This document shows, piece by piece, positions 44,870 through 54,811 of a stretch of DNA of 64,000 nucleotides (its first letter is position 1; each line of letters opens with the position of its first letter). Where the stretch lies: NCBI GenBank assembly GCA_900541125.1, contig UQIK01000001.1, positions 62,001 through 126,000 on the forward strand, written 5' to 3'. Origin of the DNA: an uncultured Collinsella sp. (GTDB lineage: Bacteria; Actinomycetota; Coriobacteriia; Coriobacteriales; Coriobacteriaceae). Both the position numbers and the translations under genes were made by a program. The notes beneath the pieces are model-generated. The model saw only the letters and a program-made list of their open reading frames with translations, made no database searches and was not told where the DNA came from.

Positions 44870-44905
44870 AAAAAGCCTCCCGCACGGCAACGCCCCGCGG
44901 GAGGC
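44870..44905 (-). terminator. Terminator of the formate hydrogenlyase operon
   Basis: Stem GCCTCCCGC/GCGGGAGGC followed by UUUUUGG on the minus strand, 22 bp after the focA stop. It should end the long hyf transcript. Confidence 0.85.
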
Positions 44906-44926
44906 CAACGTCAAACAGACGGTACC

Positions 44927-45766
44927 TTACGCCTCGGACTTCTTGGCGTAGACAAACCAGTAGCCGAGCGCAATCAGAACCGCGCCGCCCACGATGTTGC
45001 CCAGCGTGGCGGCGGACAGGTTAAACGCAATGCCCGCAACGTTAAGTGCATCGGCGCCGGCGACGTCGACACCATAGCCGCACGCGTGCATCACGGCACC
45101 CATGGGCAAAAAGTACATGTTGGCAACGCAGTGCTCAAAACCGCAGGCCACAAAGGCGGCGATGGGCAGCAGAATGCCCACGACCTTATCGACCACGGTC
45201 TTGCCGGCGGTACCGATCCACACGGCCAGGCACACAAAGATGTTGCACAGGATACCGCGGAAGAAGATCGTCACCCAGTCGATCGTCACCTTGCCGGCGG
45301 CGACGCTCACCATGGAATTGGCGACCGCCTCGCCGTTGAGCTTATAGATGCCGGCCATGTACACCAAAAAGACGATGAACAGGGCACCGACAAAATTGCC
45401 GACCCACACGACGACCCAGGCCTTGAGCATCTGAGCCAGGGTGATCTTTTTGCTCTTGAGCGCGCAGACCATAAGCGAATTGCCGGTAAACAGCTCGGCG
45501 CCGCACACCAGCACCAGCACCAGGCCCAGGCAAAAGCACAGGCCGCCCACGACGCGCTGGGCACCCCAGCCCAGCGTGCCGTCGCTCAAAAACACCGTAA
45601 AGAACAGACCGCCGAAGGCGATGAACGCACCGGCGAACATTGCCAACAGAAAGGCCTTAGCGACCGGCAGGTTAGCCTTGGTCACGCCGGCGACCTCGGT
45701 CTTGGCCTCGATCGCGGCGGGCGCCAGGCAATCGGGAGCGGGATACTCCACCTTGGAATCTGCCAT
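44927..45766 (-). CDS. focA: Formate channel of the FNT family
   Basis: A 279-residue pentameric membrane channel with six helices. GAELFTGNSLMV near residue 85 and GFEHCVANMYFLPMGAV near 195 are the two FNT signatures that form the pore loops, including the central histidine. It moves formate in or out. As the last gene of the hyf operon it matches the place of focB in E. coli. The start ATG at 45766 fits better than one 11 codons upstream. Confidence 0.92.
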   Translation of the reverse strand: MADSKVEYPAPDCLAPAAIEAKTEVAGVTKANLPVAKAFLLAMFAGAFIAFGGLFFTVFLSDGTLGWGAQRVVGGLCFCLGLVLVLVCGAELFTGNSLMVCALKSKKITLAQMLKAWVVVWVGNFVGALFIVFLVYMAGIYKLNGEAVANSMVSVAAGKVTIDWVTIFFRGILCNIFVCLAVWIGTAGKTVVDKVVGILLPIAAFVACGFEHCVANMYFLPMGAVMHACGYGVDVAGADALNVAGIAFNLSAATLGNIVGGAVLIALGYWFVYAKKSEA

Positions 45767-45805
45767 GTCAATCACTTCTTTCCTAACAAAATGGAACAAG
45801 TGCTC

Positions 45806-46309
45806 CTACTGCTCTTGCCCCAAGCGGACAAAGTGGGAAAAGTCGTTGGCGGCCACGGCGTCGTACACGGCGTCGACGGCGTCAAAGACCTCCGGGGACA
45901 TAGGGTTGTAAAACTCCGTGTCGCCCGGCTGAATTCCGACGAAGACGATATCATCGCACGATTGCTCAATCTCTTCGATCAGAATCGACAAGGGAAGCGA
46001 ATGCGTGGTGAACATCGACTTGCGGGCCACATCGCGTTTGTCAAGCAAACGGATGGACCCGACGGGCAGCGCCATGTCGGCGGCATCGACCAAGACCAGA
46101 CGCGGCGGACGCTCGCGCTTGACCTCGATGATGTCGTCCTCGGGCGTTTGGCCGCCGTCGATGGTGTACCAACCGGCGATGGGTGCGTCCTCCATCTTTT
46201 TGGAGAGCACGGGGCCGGCGGCATCGTCGGCACGCAGCACGCTTCCCGCCGTGAGCACGATGCCCGCAAACGGGGCGCCGTTCACGCGGCCATCCACAAC
46301 GCGACCCAT
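45806..46309 (-). CDS. hycI: Hydrogenase maturation endopeptidase HycI-like
   Basis: A 167-residue protease that removes the C-terminal tail of the large hydrogenase subunit after nickel insertion. GSVLRADDAAGPVL near residue 22 and LVDAADMALPVGSIRL near 75 carry the Asp residues that probe nickel. THSLPLSILIEEI holds the conserved His. It overlaps the hyfJ stop by 1 nt. The target tail is in HyfG. Confidence 0.88.
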   Translation of the reverse strand: MGRVVDGRVNGAPFAGIVLTAGSVLRADDAAGPVLSKKMEDAPIAGWYTIDGGQTPEDDIIEVKRERPPRLVLVDAADMALPVGSIRLLDKRDVARKSMFTTHSLPLSILIEEIEQSCDDIVFVGIQPGDTEFYNPMSPEVFDAVDAVYDAVAANDFSHFVRLGQEQ

Positions 46310-46890
46310 TACTGCAACCTCCCCGTCAGATACACGCCCGACACATCGCGCACGCGCTCAACCAGATCGCGAAACTTCATTAAGAACGCGACCTGCTGGG
46401 CATGCAGGCCAAAGTCGTCATCGAACACCGAGATGCCGGCCTTGGCAGAACCGCGAAAACCGCGCTCGTCGAGCAACGCATCGCAGGCCTCGAGCAGCGA
46501 CGGCACCGCCGCCTTGTCGAGCTGGCACTCACCAAAGGAGCGGATGGCCTCAAACTTGGTTTTGGCCTCCCCCTCCGGCAGCGCGTCGACGAGCGAATAG
46601 AACACATCCACCGGCACCGACAGGCGCGGCTCAAAGCAATCGAGCACGCCGGTGTGGTGGCCCACGGCGAGCGTGTAGTACAGCACGTCGCAGGCCTCCT
46701 GGGGAACGTCTTCCTCGGTCTCCACAAACTTACGCGTGAGCTCGTAGAAGACCACCTGGTCGGGCGCATGGCCCAGGCAGGGGTCGGCGACGCCCTCGGC
46801 GGCCTCGTCGCTTGCGCGCGAGGCATCGCCAAAAGAGCCGCCGAGCATGCCGGGGCCTGCAAAGTAACCAGAGCGGTCCGTGAGCTCCAT
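46309..46890 (-). CDS. hyfJ: Formate hydrogenlyase maturation protein HycH/HyfJ-like
   Basis: A 193-residue soluble protein with VVFYELTRKFVETEEDVP near residue 48 and VGHHTGVLDCFE near 80, as in HycH/HyfJ. It helps assemble the large subunit; its exact role is not settled. It abuts hyfI and hycI. Confidence 0.82.
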   Translation of the reverse strand: MELTDRSGYFAGPGMLGGSFGDASRASDEAAEGVADPCLGHAPDQVVFYELTRKFVETEEDVPQEACDVLYYTLAVGHHTGVLDCFEPRLSVPVDVFYSLVDALPEGEAKTKFEAIRSFGECQLDKAAVPSLLEACDALLDERGFRGSAKAGISVFDDDFGLHAQQVAFLMKFRDLVERVRDVSGVYLTGRLQ

Positions 46891-47673
46891 CTAGCGACCT
46901 CCGGCCAGCACCAGATCCTGCAGCGCCGAGTAGACCTCAACGCGGCGCGGATCGTCCTGCTTGTCGATGAGCAGCGCCATGGCACCGCGGATATCGCCCT
47001 TGGGCGCGCCCTCGAGCGTATCCATAAACTCGTTGGCTAGGTCGCGGCCGTAACGGTAGCCGCTCATGGCGCGAGCCTCGCGCTCGATGGCAACGCGCAG
47101 CTTGTACGGAACGCCGGGGTGCAGGATATCGGCCTGCTCGCCGGCGGCCTCCACCGTGGTCTCGGCATGGAGCTTTTGGTCCAGCAGACCGAGTGCCATG
47201 GCGAAGCCGTAGATGGTCTGCGCGGGGCTGGGCGGGCAGCCGGGGATGTAGACGTCGACCGGCAGAATCTTGTCCGTGCCGCCCCAGACGCAGTAGTTGT
47301 CGTAGAAGATGCCACCGGTGCAACCGCACGCGCCATAGGACACCACGATCTTGGGATCGGGTGCGGCCTCAAAGGCGCGCAGGGCCGGCATGCGCATGGC
47401 ACGCGTCACGGCGCCGGTGTACAGCAGCACATCGGCGTGACGGGGCGAGGGCACGACCTTGATGCCAAAGCGCTCGACGTCGAAGACGGGCGTGATGGAA
47501 CCGAAGATCTCGATCTCGCAGCCGTTGCAGCCGCCGCAGTCAACACGGTAGACGTACACCGAGCGCTTGATCTTCTTAAGAAGGGTCGCCTTGGCCTTCT
47601 CGATGCTCTCGTCGAGCTCGATCTTGGTCGGGCGGTACTGGAGCCGCTCGGGCAAAAGCGTGGGTTCGGCCAT
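46891..47673 (-). CDS. hyfI: [NiFe]-hydrogenase small subunit, formate hydrogenlyase type
   Basis: A 260-residue NuoB/HycG-like protein. DCGGCNGCEIEI near residue 45, YGACGCTGGIF near 115 and PGCPPSPAQT near 148 supply the cysteines of the proximal 4Fe-4S cluster. It passes electrons from HyfH to the Ni-Fe site in HyfG. The C-terminal ~90 residues (LHAETTVEAAGEQ and on) form an extension usual in the HyfI group. Confidence 0.93.
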   Translation of the reverse strand: MAEPTLLPERLQYRPTKIELDESIEKAKATLLKKIKRSVYVYRVDCGGCNGCEIEIFGSITPVFDVERFGIKVVPSPRHADVLLYTGAVTRAMRMPALRAFEAAPDPKIVVSYGACGCTGGIFYDNYCVWGGTDKILPVDVYIPGCPPSPAQTIYGFAMALGLLDQKLHAETTVEAAGEQADILHPGVPYKLRVAIEREARAMSGYRYGRDLANEFMDTLEGAPKGDIRGAMALLIDKQDDPRRVEVYSALQDLVLAGGR

Positions 47674-47675
47674 GG

Positions 47676-48392
47676 TTACTCCTCCTTCGTTTCAAAATCC
47701 ATGATGATACCCTCGACCGGCGCAGGACCAGCGGGGATCTCGGGCGCATCGGGGTTGAGCTCGCGGTCGATATACTCCGGGTTCACGCCGTGGCCGCCCA
47801 GATACTCCATGCCGGGGCCCTGGGGCTCACCGGACGCAAGCGTCTCATTGGCAGCCATGCCGTGCGCGTTGCCGGTCTTTACGGCCGAGGCGGCGCGCAG
47901 GGCGTCAAGCTCGCGCTTGCACTCCTGACACATACCGACGGTACGGGCGGCCTGCTCGGCCTCCATGCCGCCGGCCTTTTGCAGCAGGCGCTTGGCGTAG
48001 TCGATCTCCTTGTGCGGGGCAAACGGCTTGCCGCAGCGCGAGCAGTGCTCGAGCGTATAGACGCTCTTGCTGGTGAGGTCATCCTTGCTCATGACGGCCA
48101 GCTCAAACTCCTCGGTGAGCTTGATGGCCTCCATGGGGCAGGCTTCCTCGCAGCGGCCGCAAAAGATGCAGCGGCCGTAGTCGATCGACCAGGTGATGGT
48201 ATCGGCCGCAAGGTCGGTGTCCATGCGAATGGCATCGGCCGGGCACGCCACGCCGCAGGCACCGCAGGCGATGCAGAGCTCGGCGTTGTGCTCGGGCTTG
48301 CCGCGCATGTCCTTGTTGGTGGGGAACGGCGCAAACGGGTACTTGACCGTCGCGTCGCCGGCCTTGGCGTTAACCTTCCAAAGCTTCAGCAT
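47676..48392 (-). CDS. hyfH: Formate hydrogenlyase ferredoxin subunit HyfH-like
   Basis: A 238-residue NuoI-like protein with two 4Fe-4S motifs (CIACGACGVACP near residue 41 and CIFCGRCEEACP near 74). An extra zinc-ribbon-like pair follows (CSRCGKPF and CQEC). It links the Fe-S relay to HyfI. The start is an ATG right after the hyfG stop; longer upstream frames lie within hyfG. Confidence 0.92.
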   Translation of the reverse strand: MLKLWKVNAKAGDATVKYPFAPFPTNKDMRGKPEHNAELCIACGACGVACPADAIRMDTDLAADTITWSIDYGRCIFCGRCEEACPMEAIKLTEEFELAVMSKDDLTSKSVYTLEHCSRCGKPFAPHKEIDYAKRLLQKAGGMEAEQAARTVGMCQECKRELDALRAASAVKTGNAHGMAANETLASGEPQGPGMEYLGGHGVNPEYIDRELNPDAPEIPAGPAPVEGIIMDFETKEE

Positions 48393-48393
48393 A

Positions 48394-50166
48394 TTAGAGC
48401 GCCTCCTCATCGAGCGGAGCGGCCATGGTGCCCTCGCCCGCGAGCGGCGACTTGTCGCGCCAGACGTTCTCGAACTGCTCCTTGTCGAGCACGTGGTCGC
48501 GCTTGGCGGCGACATCGGTCACCGTCACGCGGTCGGTGCAGGAATAGCACGGGTCGAGCGAGCCAACGATCAGCGCCGCATCGCCCACGGTGTTGCCGCG
48601 GAACATGTAGCGCAGGACCGGCCAGTTGCTGTACGTGGCGGCCTTGGCGCGCCAGCGGTAGCACTTCTGGTTATTGCCGAGCATGGCCCAGTGCACGTCC
48701 TCGCCGCGCGGCGCCTCGGTGGCACCGATGGCGTACTTGTGCGGGGTGTACTCCCAATCCGTGGTGAGGATGGGGCCCGACGGGCAGTTCTCGAGCATGG
48801 TCTCGATCATATCGATCGAATCGTAGACCTCCTGGATGCGAACGGCGGTACGGCCGAAGGCATCGCAGGTGTCAGCCGTGGCGGCGTGCATCTTTTGAAC
48901 GTCCGGATCGGCGTAGCCGTCGAAGGGATGGTCGAAGCGCACGTCGCGGGCATAGCCCGAGCCACGCATGAGCGGGCCGACCGGCGAGAAGTCGCGTGCG
49001 ATCTTGCGGTCCAAGATGCCGATGCCACTCGTACGCTCAATAAAGTTGGGCGTGGAGAGCAAGACGTCGACGAGCTCCTGAACCTCGGAGCGCAGCTGGT
49101 GGATGGTCGTGAGCGTGGAGAGCTTCTGCTCGGCCAAAATGTCGCGACGCACGCCGCCGATCACGTTGAGGCCGTAGGTCTTGCGGTGACCGGAGAGCTT
49201 CTCGGCCAGGTCCATAGACTTCTCGCGGACGCGGAAGAACTGCTGGAAGCCGGAGTCGAAGCCGGTGTAGTGCGATGCGAGGCCAATATTGAGCAGGTGT
49301 GAGTGCAGACGCTCGACCTCGAGCATGATGGCGCGGATGTACTGGGCGCGCGGCGGGACATGAATGCCCTGGGCGCGCTCGACGGCCTCGGCATAGGCCA
49401 CCGAGTGGGCGCAGCCGCAGATGCCGCAGATGCGGTCGGCGAGGAACGTCACGGCGTCATAGTTCAGGCGCGTCTCGGCGACCTTCTCCATGCCGCGGTG
49501 CACGTAGAACAGACGGTAGTCGGCATCGACGATCGTCTCGCCCTCAACGAACAGGCGGAAGTGGCCGGGCTCGTCGGAGGTGATGTGCAACGGTCCCATG
49601 GGGACGAGCGTGGTCTCCTTGCCCTTGGTGTCGGCCAAGAATTCGTAGTTTTCCATGTCGCTCGCGGGGGCGGGGCGGAAACGGTAGTCCATGGAGTCCT
49701 TGCGCAGCGGGTACAGACCGCTGGGCCAGTCATCGGGCAGCACTAGGCGGCGACGGTCGGGCAGACCCTCGGGGATCAGACCGAACATGTCGCGCAGCTC
49801 GCGCTCGCCCCACACGCAGGCGGGGACGAACGGCGTCACGGACGGGAACGTCATCTTGGCGGGGTCGACCTCGGCACGCACGGTAACCCAGCCGGGGTCC
49901 TCCCCCTCCATGGAGATGACGTAGTACACGGCGTAACGGCCGCACAGGGAGCGCTCGTCGTTGCCGACAATCACGGGAATCCAGCCGTAGCGCTCGTAGT
50001 ACAGGTAGTGGACGGCCTCGGGCAGACGGTCCAGCTTGACGGTGATCGTCAGCTGGTCCTCGCACTGCCACTCGACCTTCTCGATGCAGCCCGGAACGGC
50101 GCGGCGCAGGGCCTCGACATGGCTCTCGCAGCGACGGGCATACACCTTGTTCTCAGTTTCAATCAT
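48394..50166 (-). CDS. hyfG: [NiFe]-hydrogenase large subunit, fused NuoC/NuoD type
   Basis: A 590-residue catalytic subunit. Residues 1-170 are a NuoC-like 30-kDa domain; the rest is NuoD/HycE-like. The Ni-Fe ligands are RICGICGCAHS near residue 245 and DPCYSCTDR near 540. After that Arg about 43 residues remain, the peptide expected to be cut by the HycI-like protease. It makes H2 from electrons delivered by FdhF through the Fe-S chain. Confidence 0.95.
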   Translation of the reverse strand: MIETENKVYARRCESHVEALRRAVPGCIEKVEWQCEDQLTITVKLDRLPEAVHYLYYERYGWIPVIVGNDERSLCGRYAVYYVISMEGEDPGWVTVRAEVDPAKMTFPSVTPFVPACVWGERELRDMFGLIPEGLPDRRRLVLPDDWPSGLYPLRKDSMDYRFRPAPASDMENYEFLADTKGKETTLVPMGPLHITSDEPGHFRLFVEGETIVDADYRLFYVHRGMEKVAETRLNYDAVTFLADRICGICGCAHSVAYAEAVERAQGIHVPPRAQYIRAIMLEVERLHSHLLNIGLASHYTGFDSGFQQFFRVREKSMDLAEKLSGHRKTYGLNVIGGVRRDILAEQKLSTLTTIHQLRSEVQELVDVLLSTPNFIERTSGIGILDRKIARDFSPVGPLMRGSGYARDVRFDHPFDGYADPDVQKMHAATADTCDAFGRTAVRIQEVYDSIDMIETMLENCPSGPILTTDWEYTPHKYAIGATEAPRGEDVHWAMLGNNQKCYRWRAKAATYSNWPVLRYMFRGNTVGDAALIVGSLDPCYSCTDRVTVTDVAAKRDHVLDKEQFENVWRDKSPLAGEGTMAAPLDEEAL

Positions 50167-50169
50167 TCG

Positions 50170-51729
50170 TTACTCCACCTCGCTCTGAGCGGTCTCGGTA
50201 CCGAACACAGCGCGGTACATCGGCGTCGCGTGAAGTTCCTCGGTGCTCTGCTCGAGCACGATGCCGGTCGCGGTCTCCACACCGTGCACGAGAGGCAGCG
50301 GGGTGGCGATGCCAAACCACAAGATCATGACAGCCAGGATGATTTCGGGGATAAGCATGAGCGCCGGGGCCTCATGCTTGCCCATGCCCTGGGGCGCATG
50401 GCCGAATACCGACTTGAGTGCGATGCGGGTGAGCGCGGAGATGGCCACGGTAAGACCGAGGGCGACCACGACGACCAGCCACATGGGACCGGCGGTAACA
50501 CCGGCGACAAAAGTCAGGAACTCAGAGATAAACATGCCAAAGGGCGGGAAGGCACCAAGACCGAGCAGCGCCAGGACGGCGAGCGCGGCGGTTGCGGGCG
50601 CAACCTCGACGACGCCCTGGATCTTAGCCAGGCTACGCGTGCCAAAGGCGTGCTGGATGTTGCCGGACACGCAGAAGGCAAGCGTCTTGGTGAAGCCGTG
50701 GAACACGCAGTGCAGCAGGGCCGCGGCGATACCCAGCGGGCCACCGATACCTAGGCACAGGGCGATAACGCCCACGTTCTCCACAGACGAGTACGCAAAG
50801 CGACGCTTGAGGTCGTCCTGGCGAAACATCGAAAGTGCCGCCACCAAAATGGACAGCGTGCCGACGATCAACAGCAAAAGTTGCGGATACTCGGCACCCA
50901 CGGCTTGGATAGTAAAGCCGTAGAAGCGCATGATCACAAGCATGGCGCACTTAAGCAGCACACCCGAGAGCAGGGCCGAGACAGGGCTCGGGGCCTGGGA
51001 GTGGGCATCGGGCAGCCAAGTGTGCATGGGGAACAGGCCGGCCTTGGTGCCAAAGCCGATCACGATAAACGCAAAGGCGAGGCGCATGAGCGTCGGGTCG
51101 AACTGGTCGGCATACGGCAGCACGCACGACAGGAATGCGGCCTCGTGGGCGTTGGGAATCACGTCGGCGGCGTTGGCGTAGATCAGCAGCGTACCGAACA
51201 GGCCAAAGGCCACGCCGGCGGTGCAGACCATCGCATACTTCCAAGAAGCCTCGAGGGCCGTCTTGTTCTTGTAGATACCCACGAGGAACACGGTGGAAAG
51301 CGTGGTTGCCTCGACGGCGGCCCACGTGAGGATCATGTTGTTGGACAGGCACGCGAGCAGCATGGTGAACACAAACAGGCTAAACAGCGCAAAATACTGC
51401 TTGGCGCGCTCGGCGGGCATGGAGCCCTCCTCGATATCGGCCTTTACATAGGGCAGCGAGAACAGCCCCGTAAGAAAACCGATAAAGCCGATGAGCAGCA
51501 CAAAGATGGCGCCCAGCGAATCGAGGTGAAACCACAGGCCAAAAGCGCTCGCGGTGTCGCCGCTCATAAGGACGTCACCGGCCGTCATAATCGACAGCAC
51601 CAGGACGGCTGCGACGGAGACCAGGTTGAGACCGGCAAACACGTTATAGGACGTGTTCTTGGGCAAAAACGCCATGACCAGCGAGAACACCAAAGGAGTC
51701 GCGAGCAGGGCGAGAATCAACGTTTCCAT
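50170..51729 (-). CDS. hyfF: Antiporter-like membrane subunit HyfF
   Basis: A 519-residue protein with about 14 helices, homologous to NuoL/M/N. Conserved charges include the Glu in TWAAVEATTLSTVFLVG and the Lys and His in FGTKAGLFPMHTWLPDAHSQAPSPVSA. It is likely to move protons or sodium. HyfF with HyfD and HyfE marks the FHL-2 class, which has more pumping subunits than Hyc. Confidence 0.9.
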   Translation of the reverse strand: METLILALLATPLVFSLVMAFLPKNTSYNVFAGLNLVSVAAVLVLSIMTAGDVLMSGDTASAFGLWFHLDSLGAIFVLLIGFIGFLTGLFSLPYVKADIEEGSMPAERAKQYFALFSLFVFTMLLACLSNNMILTWAAVEATTLSTVFLVGIYKNKTALEASWKYAMVCTAGVAFGLFGTLLIYANAADVIPNAHEAAFLSCVLPYADQFDPTLMRLAFAFIVIGFGTKAGLFPMHTWLPDAHSQAPSPVSALLSGVLLKCAMLVIMRFYGFTIQAVGAEYPQLLLLIVGTLSILVAALSMFRQDDLKRRFAYSSVENVGVIALCLGIGGPLGIAAALLHCVFHGFTKTLAFCVSGNIQHAFGTRSLAKIQGVVEVAPATAALAVLALLGLGAFPPFGMFISEFLTFVAGVTAGPMWLVVVVALGLTVAISALTRIALKSVFGHAPQGMGKHEAPALMLIPEIILAVMILWFGIATPLPLVHGVETATGIVLEQSTEELHATPMYRAVFGTETAQSEVE

Positions 51730-51732
51730 GGA

Positions 51733-52386
51733 CTACCCCCTCAGCTCGGACAGGTCGCGCGCATCGAGCGAGTGGGAGTCGTCCCAAATGCGACGCACGA
51801 CGATGGACATGATGATGACGGCAAAGATGGCGTCGGTGGCGATACCGATCTCGATGATCTCGGGAGCGGTGGGGGCCAAAAGCGCGAGCGTCACGTGGCT
51901 GCCGTTTTCCATAAGGCAGTATCCAAAGATCTGCTTCATGATGTTGCGCTGCGAGATGATGCAGGTGAGGCCCACAAAGAAGTGAGCGAAGCTAATGGCG
52001 AGCGCAGGCGTTGCGACCTCGGCCGTGGGCAGGCTGATCTGCGTCACGACGGCAAAGCAGATCGCGACCTCCACGGCGATGATGCAGATGGCCCACGCGG
52101 GCTTAAGGCCGGCCTTGAGCGATGCGTCGCTCGGCTCGCCCATCTTCTTGTATGCGCGGTTGAGGATATAAGGGACCAGGACGACCTTGGTGATAAAGGC
52201 AGATCCGGCCCACATAAGCAGCTCCTGCGCACCGGTGGTGGCACCGAGCGTAGCGAGCAGCCCCACGAGCACCAGCGACTGCACCGCATACCAGTTGATG
52301 GCATGTTTGATGTTCTTGGAGACGACCACCATGGTGGACGTGACGATCAGAAGGCCGCCAAGGATGTTGACGATCGAATAACCCAT
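51733..52386 (-). CDS. hyfE: Membrane subunit HyfE
   Basis: A 217-residue protein with about six helices; its C-terminal half resembles NuoK (AEVATPALAISFAHFFVGL, then ISQRNIMKQIFGYCLMENG). It forms part of the membrane arm between HyfD and HyfF. Confidence 0.87.
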   Translation of the reverse strand: MGYSIVNILGGLLIVTSTMVVVSKNIKHAINWYAVQSLVLVGLLATLGATTGAQELLMWAGSAFITKVVLVPYILNRAYKKMGEPSDASLKAGLKPAWAICIIAVEVAICFAVVTQISLPTAEVATPALAISFAHFFVGLTCIISQRNIMKQIFGYCLMENGSHVTLALLAPTAPEIIEIGIATDAIFAVIIMSIVVRRIWDDSHSLDARDLSELRG

Positions 52387-52399
52387 GTCGTTCTACCTC

Positions 52400-53857
52400 C
52401 TAACCGATCCAGCTGGCCGAAAGCGGGCCGCTGACGATGACCATGATGATGAGCACGATGAACACGAACGCCATCGCGCGGGGAAGCGGGGCTCCCGCAG
52501 CGACCTCTTCGCTCGGCTCGCCGGGCAGGCAATAGCCCATCCACTTGAGGAACCAGGCAAAGGTGGCGACGGTCTCGGCGACCATGATGCACACGAGCAC
52601 CAGGATCGCGACGTTGCCGGCACCCACAGAAAAGCCGCCGGCGATGATCTGGAACTTCGAGAAGAACGTGTTCATAGGCGGCACGCCGGCAATGGCGAGC
52701 GCCGCGACACCAAAGCCCACGCCCGAGATCGGGTACTTCTTTACGATGCCGCGAAGCTTGGGCAGCATACGCGTGCCGAGCGTAAAGGAGAACGAACCGG
52801 CGATCAGGAAGAACAGGGTCTTGGCGAAAGCGTGGTTAAAGATGTGGCACACGGCGCCATCAAAGGCCAGCTGGCTGCCAAAGACCGAAAGGCCCAGACC
52901 AAAGAACACATAGGAGAGCTGGGCGATCGTGGAGAAGGCCAGCAGGCGCTTCATGTCCTTTTGCGGCAGGTACATAAGGAAACCAAAGAGCATGGTGACC
53001 ATGGCGTCGATAATGGCGACCCAGCCCACGATCTCGGGAATCTCGCCGGCAGAGACGAGTGCACGCGCGAACACGCACACGCCGACCTTAACCATCGAAG
53101 CGCCATGCAGGTAGGCCGAGACAGGCGTCGGGGCCTCCATGGCCGAAGGCAGCCACATGTACATGGGAACCTGTGCGGACTTGGCCCAGGCCGCAAACAG
53201 CACGAGCAAAAGGACGATAGCCTTGAGCTTGGCGTCGAGGCCGGCAATCGCGGTAATGGCGAAGGTGCCGGTGTGGGCAAACACGATAGCGGCGCCCAGA
53301 TACAGGCCGAGCGCACCGACATGCGTGATGATCAGGGCCTTCATGCCGGCCTTCTTGGCCGTAGGCGACATGTAGTAGCTAATGAGGCCCCAAGAGCACG
53401 CACCCGTGATCTCAAAGAACACGAGCTGGCCCAAAAGGGTCGAGCTATACACAAGGCCGGCCATGGCGCCGATGAAGGTCGCGAGGTACGCGTAGAAGCG
53501 ACGACGCGGTGCGTCGGGATGCTCACGGTTATTCTCGCTCATATAGGGAATCGAATAGATCACGACAAGCAGGCCGATACCCACAAAGGCGGGCGCGAGC
53601 AGCGTGCTCATGCGATCGAAGGTGAATCCCATGACGAGGGTCTGCCCAAACGAGATCAGGGGGACCTGCGTGTCGGGCATGCCGGCGCCAGCGAAATTCG
53701 CGGCGAGGGCGATGGTGCAGACCGTCGAGACGGCGGCACCCAAAACGCTGAACCACTTGGCGTACGGACGGGGGAACAGGGCGACGAGCACCGAGGCCAC
53801 CATCGGGGCCGCGATAGCGACCAAGCCGAGAAGGGACAGACTGACTGCAAATGACAT
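52400..53857 (-). CDS. hyfD: Antiporter-like membrane subunit HyfD
   Basis: A 485-residue NuoL/M/N-like protein with about 14 helices. The key region is FFEITGACSWGLI near residue 150, with AKSAQVPMYMWLPSAMEAPTPVSAYLH near 230. It is one of three pump-like subunits in the operon. A 13-bp gap separates it from hyfE. Confidence 0.9.
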   Translation of the reverse strand: MSFAVSLSLLGLVAIAAPMVASVLVALFPRPYAKWFSVLGAAVSTVCTIALAANFAGAGMPDTQVPLISFGQTLVMGFTFDRMSTLLAPAFVGIGLLVVIYSIPYMSENNREHPDAPRRRFYAYLATFIGAMAGLVYSSTLLGQLVFFEITGACSWGLISYYMSPTAKKAGMKALIITHVGALGLYLGAAIVFAHTGTFAITAIAGLDAKLKAIVLLLVLFAAWAKSAQVPMYMWLPSAMEAPTPVSAYLHGASMVKVGVCVFARALVSAGEIPEIVGWVAIIDAMVTMLFGFLMYLPQKDMKRLLAFSTIAQLSYVFFGLGLSVFGSQLAFDGAVCHIFNHAFAKTLFFLIAGSFSFTLGTRMLPKLRGIVKKYPISGVGFGVAALAIAGVPPMNTFFSKFQIIAGGFSVGAGNVAILVLVCIMVAETVATFAWFLKWMGYCLPGEPSEEVAAGAPLPRAMAFVFIVLIIMVIVSGPLSASWIG

Positions 53858-53872
53858 TGTTTCTCCCTTCTC

Positions 53873-54799
53873 CTACACGCCGACGACCACGAAGACAAAC
53901 GCCAGAACGGCGATGCCCACGACGGCCCAGGTCTGATTACCGAGTACCTTAAAACGCGAGCGCGAGCAGGAGTTCTCGATCACGCCGCATACGACAAAGT
54001 CGATCAGGCACTTCACCAGGAAGATAACTGCACCCAGAATGGCGGCGGCGCCCACGGTCGCGGGCTCGCCCCAAGGGACAAAGATCGCGCAGAACCAAGC
54101 GACAACCAGGACCTGTTTCATGGACATGGCGAGCTTGGCCATGGCAAGCGACGGGCCGGAAAGCTCGGCGAGCGGTCCTTCCTGAAGCTCCTGCTCGGCC
54201 TCGGCCTGGTCAAACGGCAGCTTGCCGAGCTCCATGTAGCAGGCAATCGCAAAGGCGATGCCGGCGAGGATCACGGCGACCGGCGCGTCGATGGCGCCCG
54301 TCATGATGTGCTGACCCATAGTAGCGATGTCGGTGGAACCGCACACCAGGGCGGCGGCAAACAGCGCCAGCAGCATGGACGGCTCGATGAGCACGCTCAT
54401 GAGCAGCTCGCGAACGCCGCCGATACCGGCGTAGGCGTTGGACGAATCCACACCGCAGAGGGCGAAGAAGAAGCGGGCGAGCGCCAGGCTGTACATGATG
54501 GTGATGGCGTCACCAAAGACCGGGATGGGGCTTTGTGCCGTAAAGAGCGGCAGGCCCATCGCGAGCATAAAGGCGACGGCGAAGAACAGCGGCGGCATGA
54601 TGCGCAGCGCAAAGCTCGCATCCTCGCTCTGAGACTCGGGGCGCGCAAAGAGCTTGGCCAGGTCGCGGTAGTCCTGCATGATGCTGGGGCCGCGACGGTT
54701 GTGCATCTTGGCGCGGATCACGCGGCCGAGACCGGAGAAGAACGGCGCGACGGCCATGACGACCACGCCCTGCAGAACGGCAAGTGCGATGTTGTTCAT
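53873..54799 (-). CDS. hyfC: Membrane subunit HyfC/HycD-like (NuoH family)
   Basis: A 308-residue protein with about eight helices. GLGRVIRAKMHNRRGPSIMQDYRDLAKLF near residue 25 and FDQAEAEQELQEGPLAELSGP near 195 are the NuoH-type loops that meet the soluble arm. It anchors the hydrogenase module to the membrane. Confidence 0.93.
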   Translation of the reverse strand: MNNIALAVLQGVVVMAVAPFFSGLGRVIRAKMHNRRGPSIMQDYRDLAKLFARPESQSEDASFALRIMPPLFFAVAFMLAMGLPLFTAQSPIPVFGDAITIMYSLALARFFFALCGVDSSNAYAGIGGVRELLMSVLIEPSMLLALFAAALVCGSTDIATMGQHIMTGAIDAPVAVILAGIAFAIACYMELGKLPFDQAEAEQELQEGPLAELSGPSLAMAKLAMSMKQVLVVAWFCAIFVPWGEPATVGAAAILGAVIFLVKCLIDFVVCGVIENSCSRSRFKVLGNQTWAVVGIAVLAFVFVVVGV

Positions 54800-54811
54800 G
54801 CTCTCCCCTCC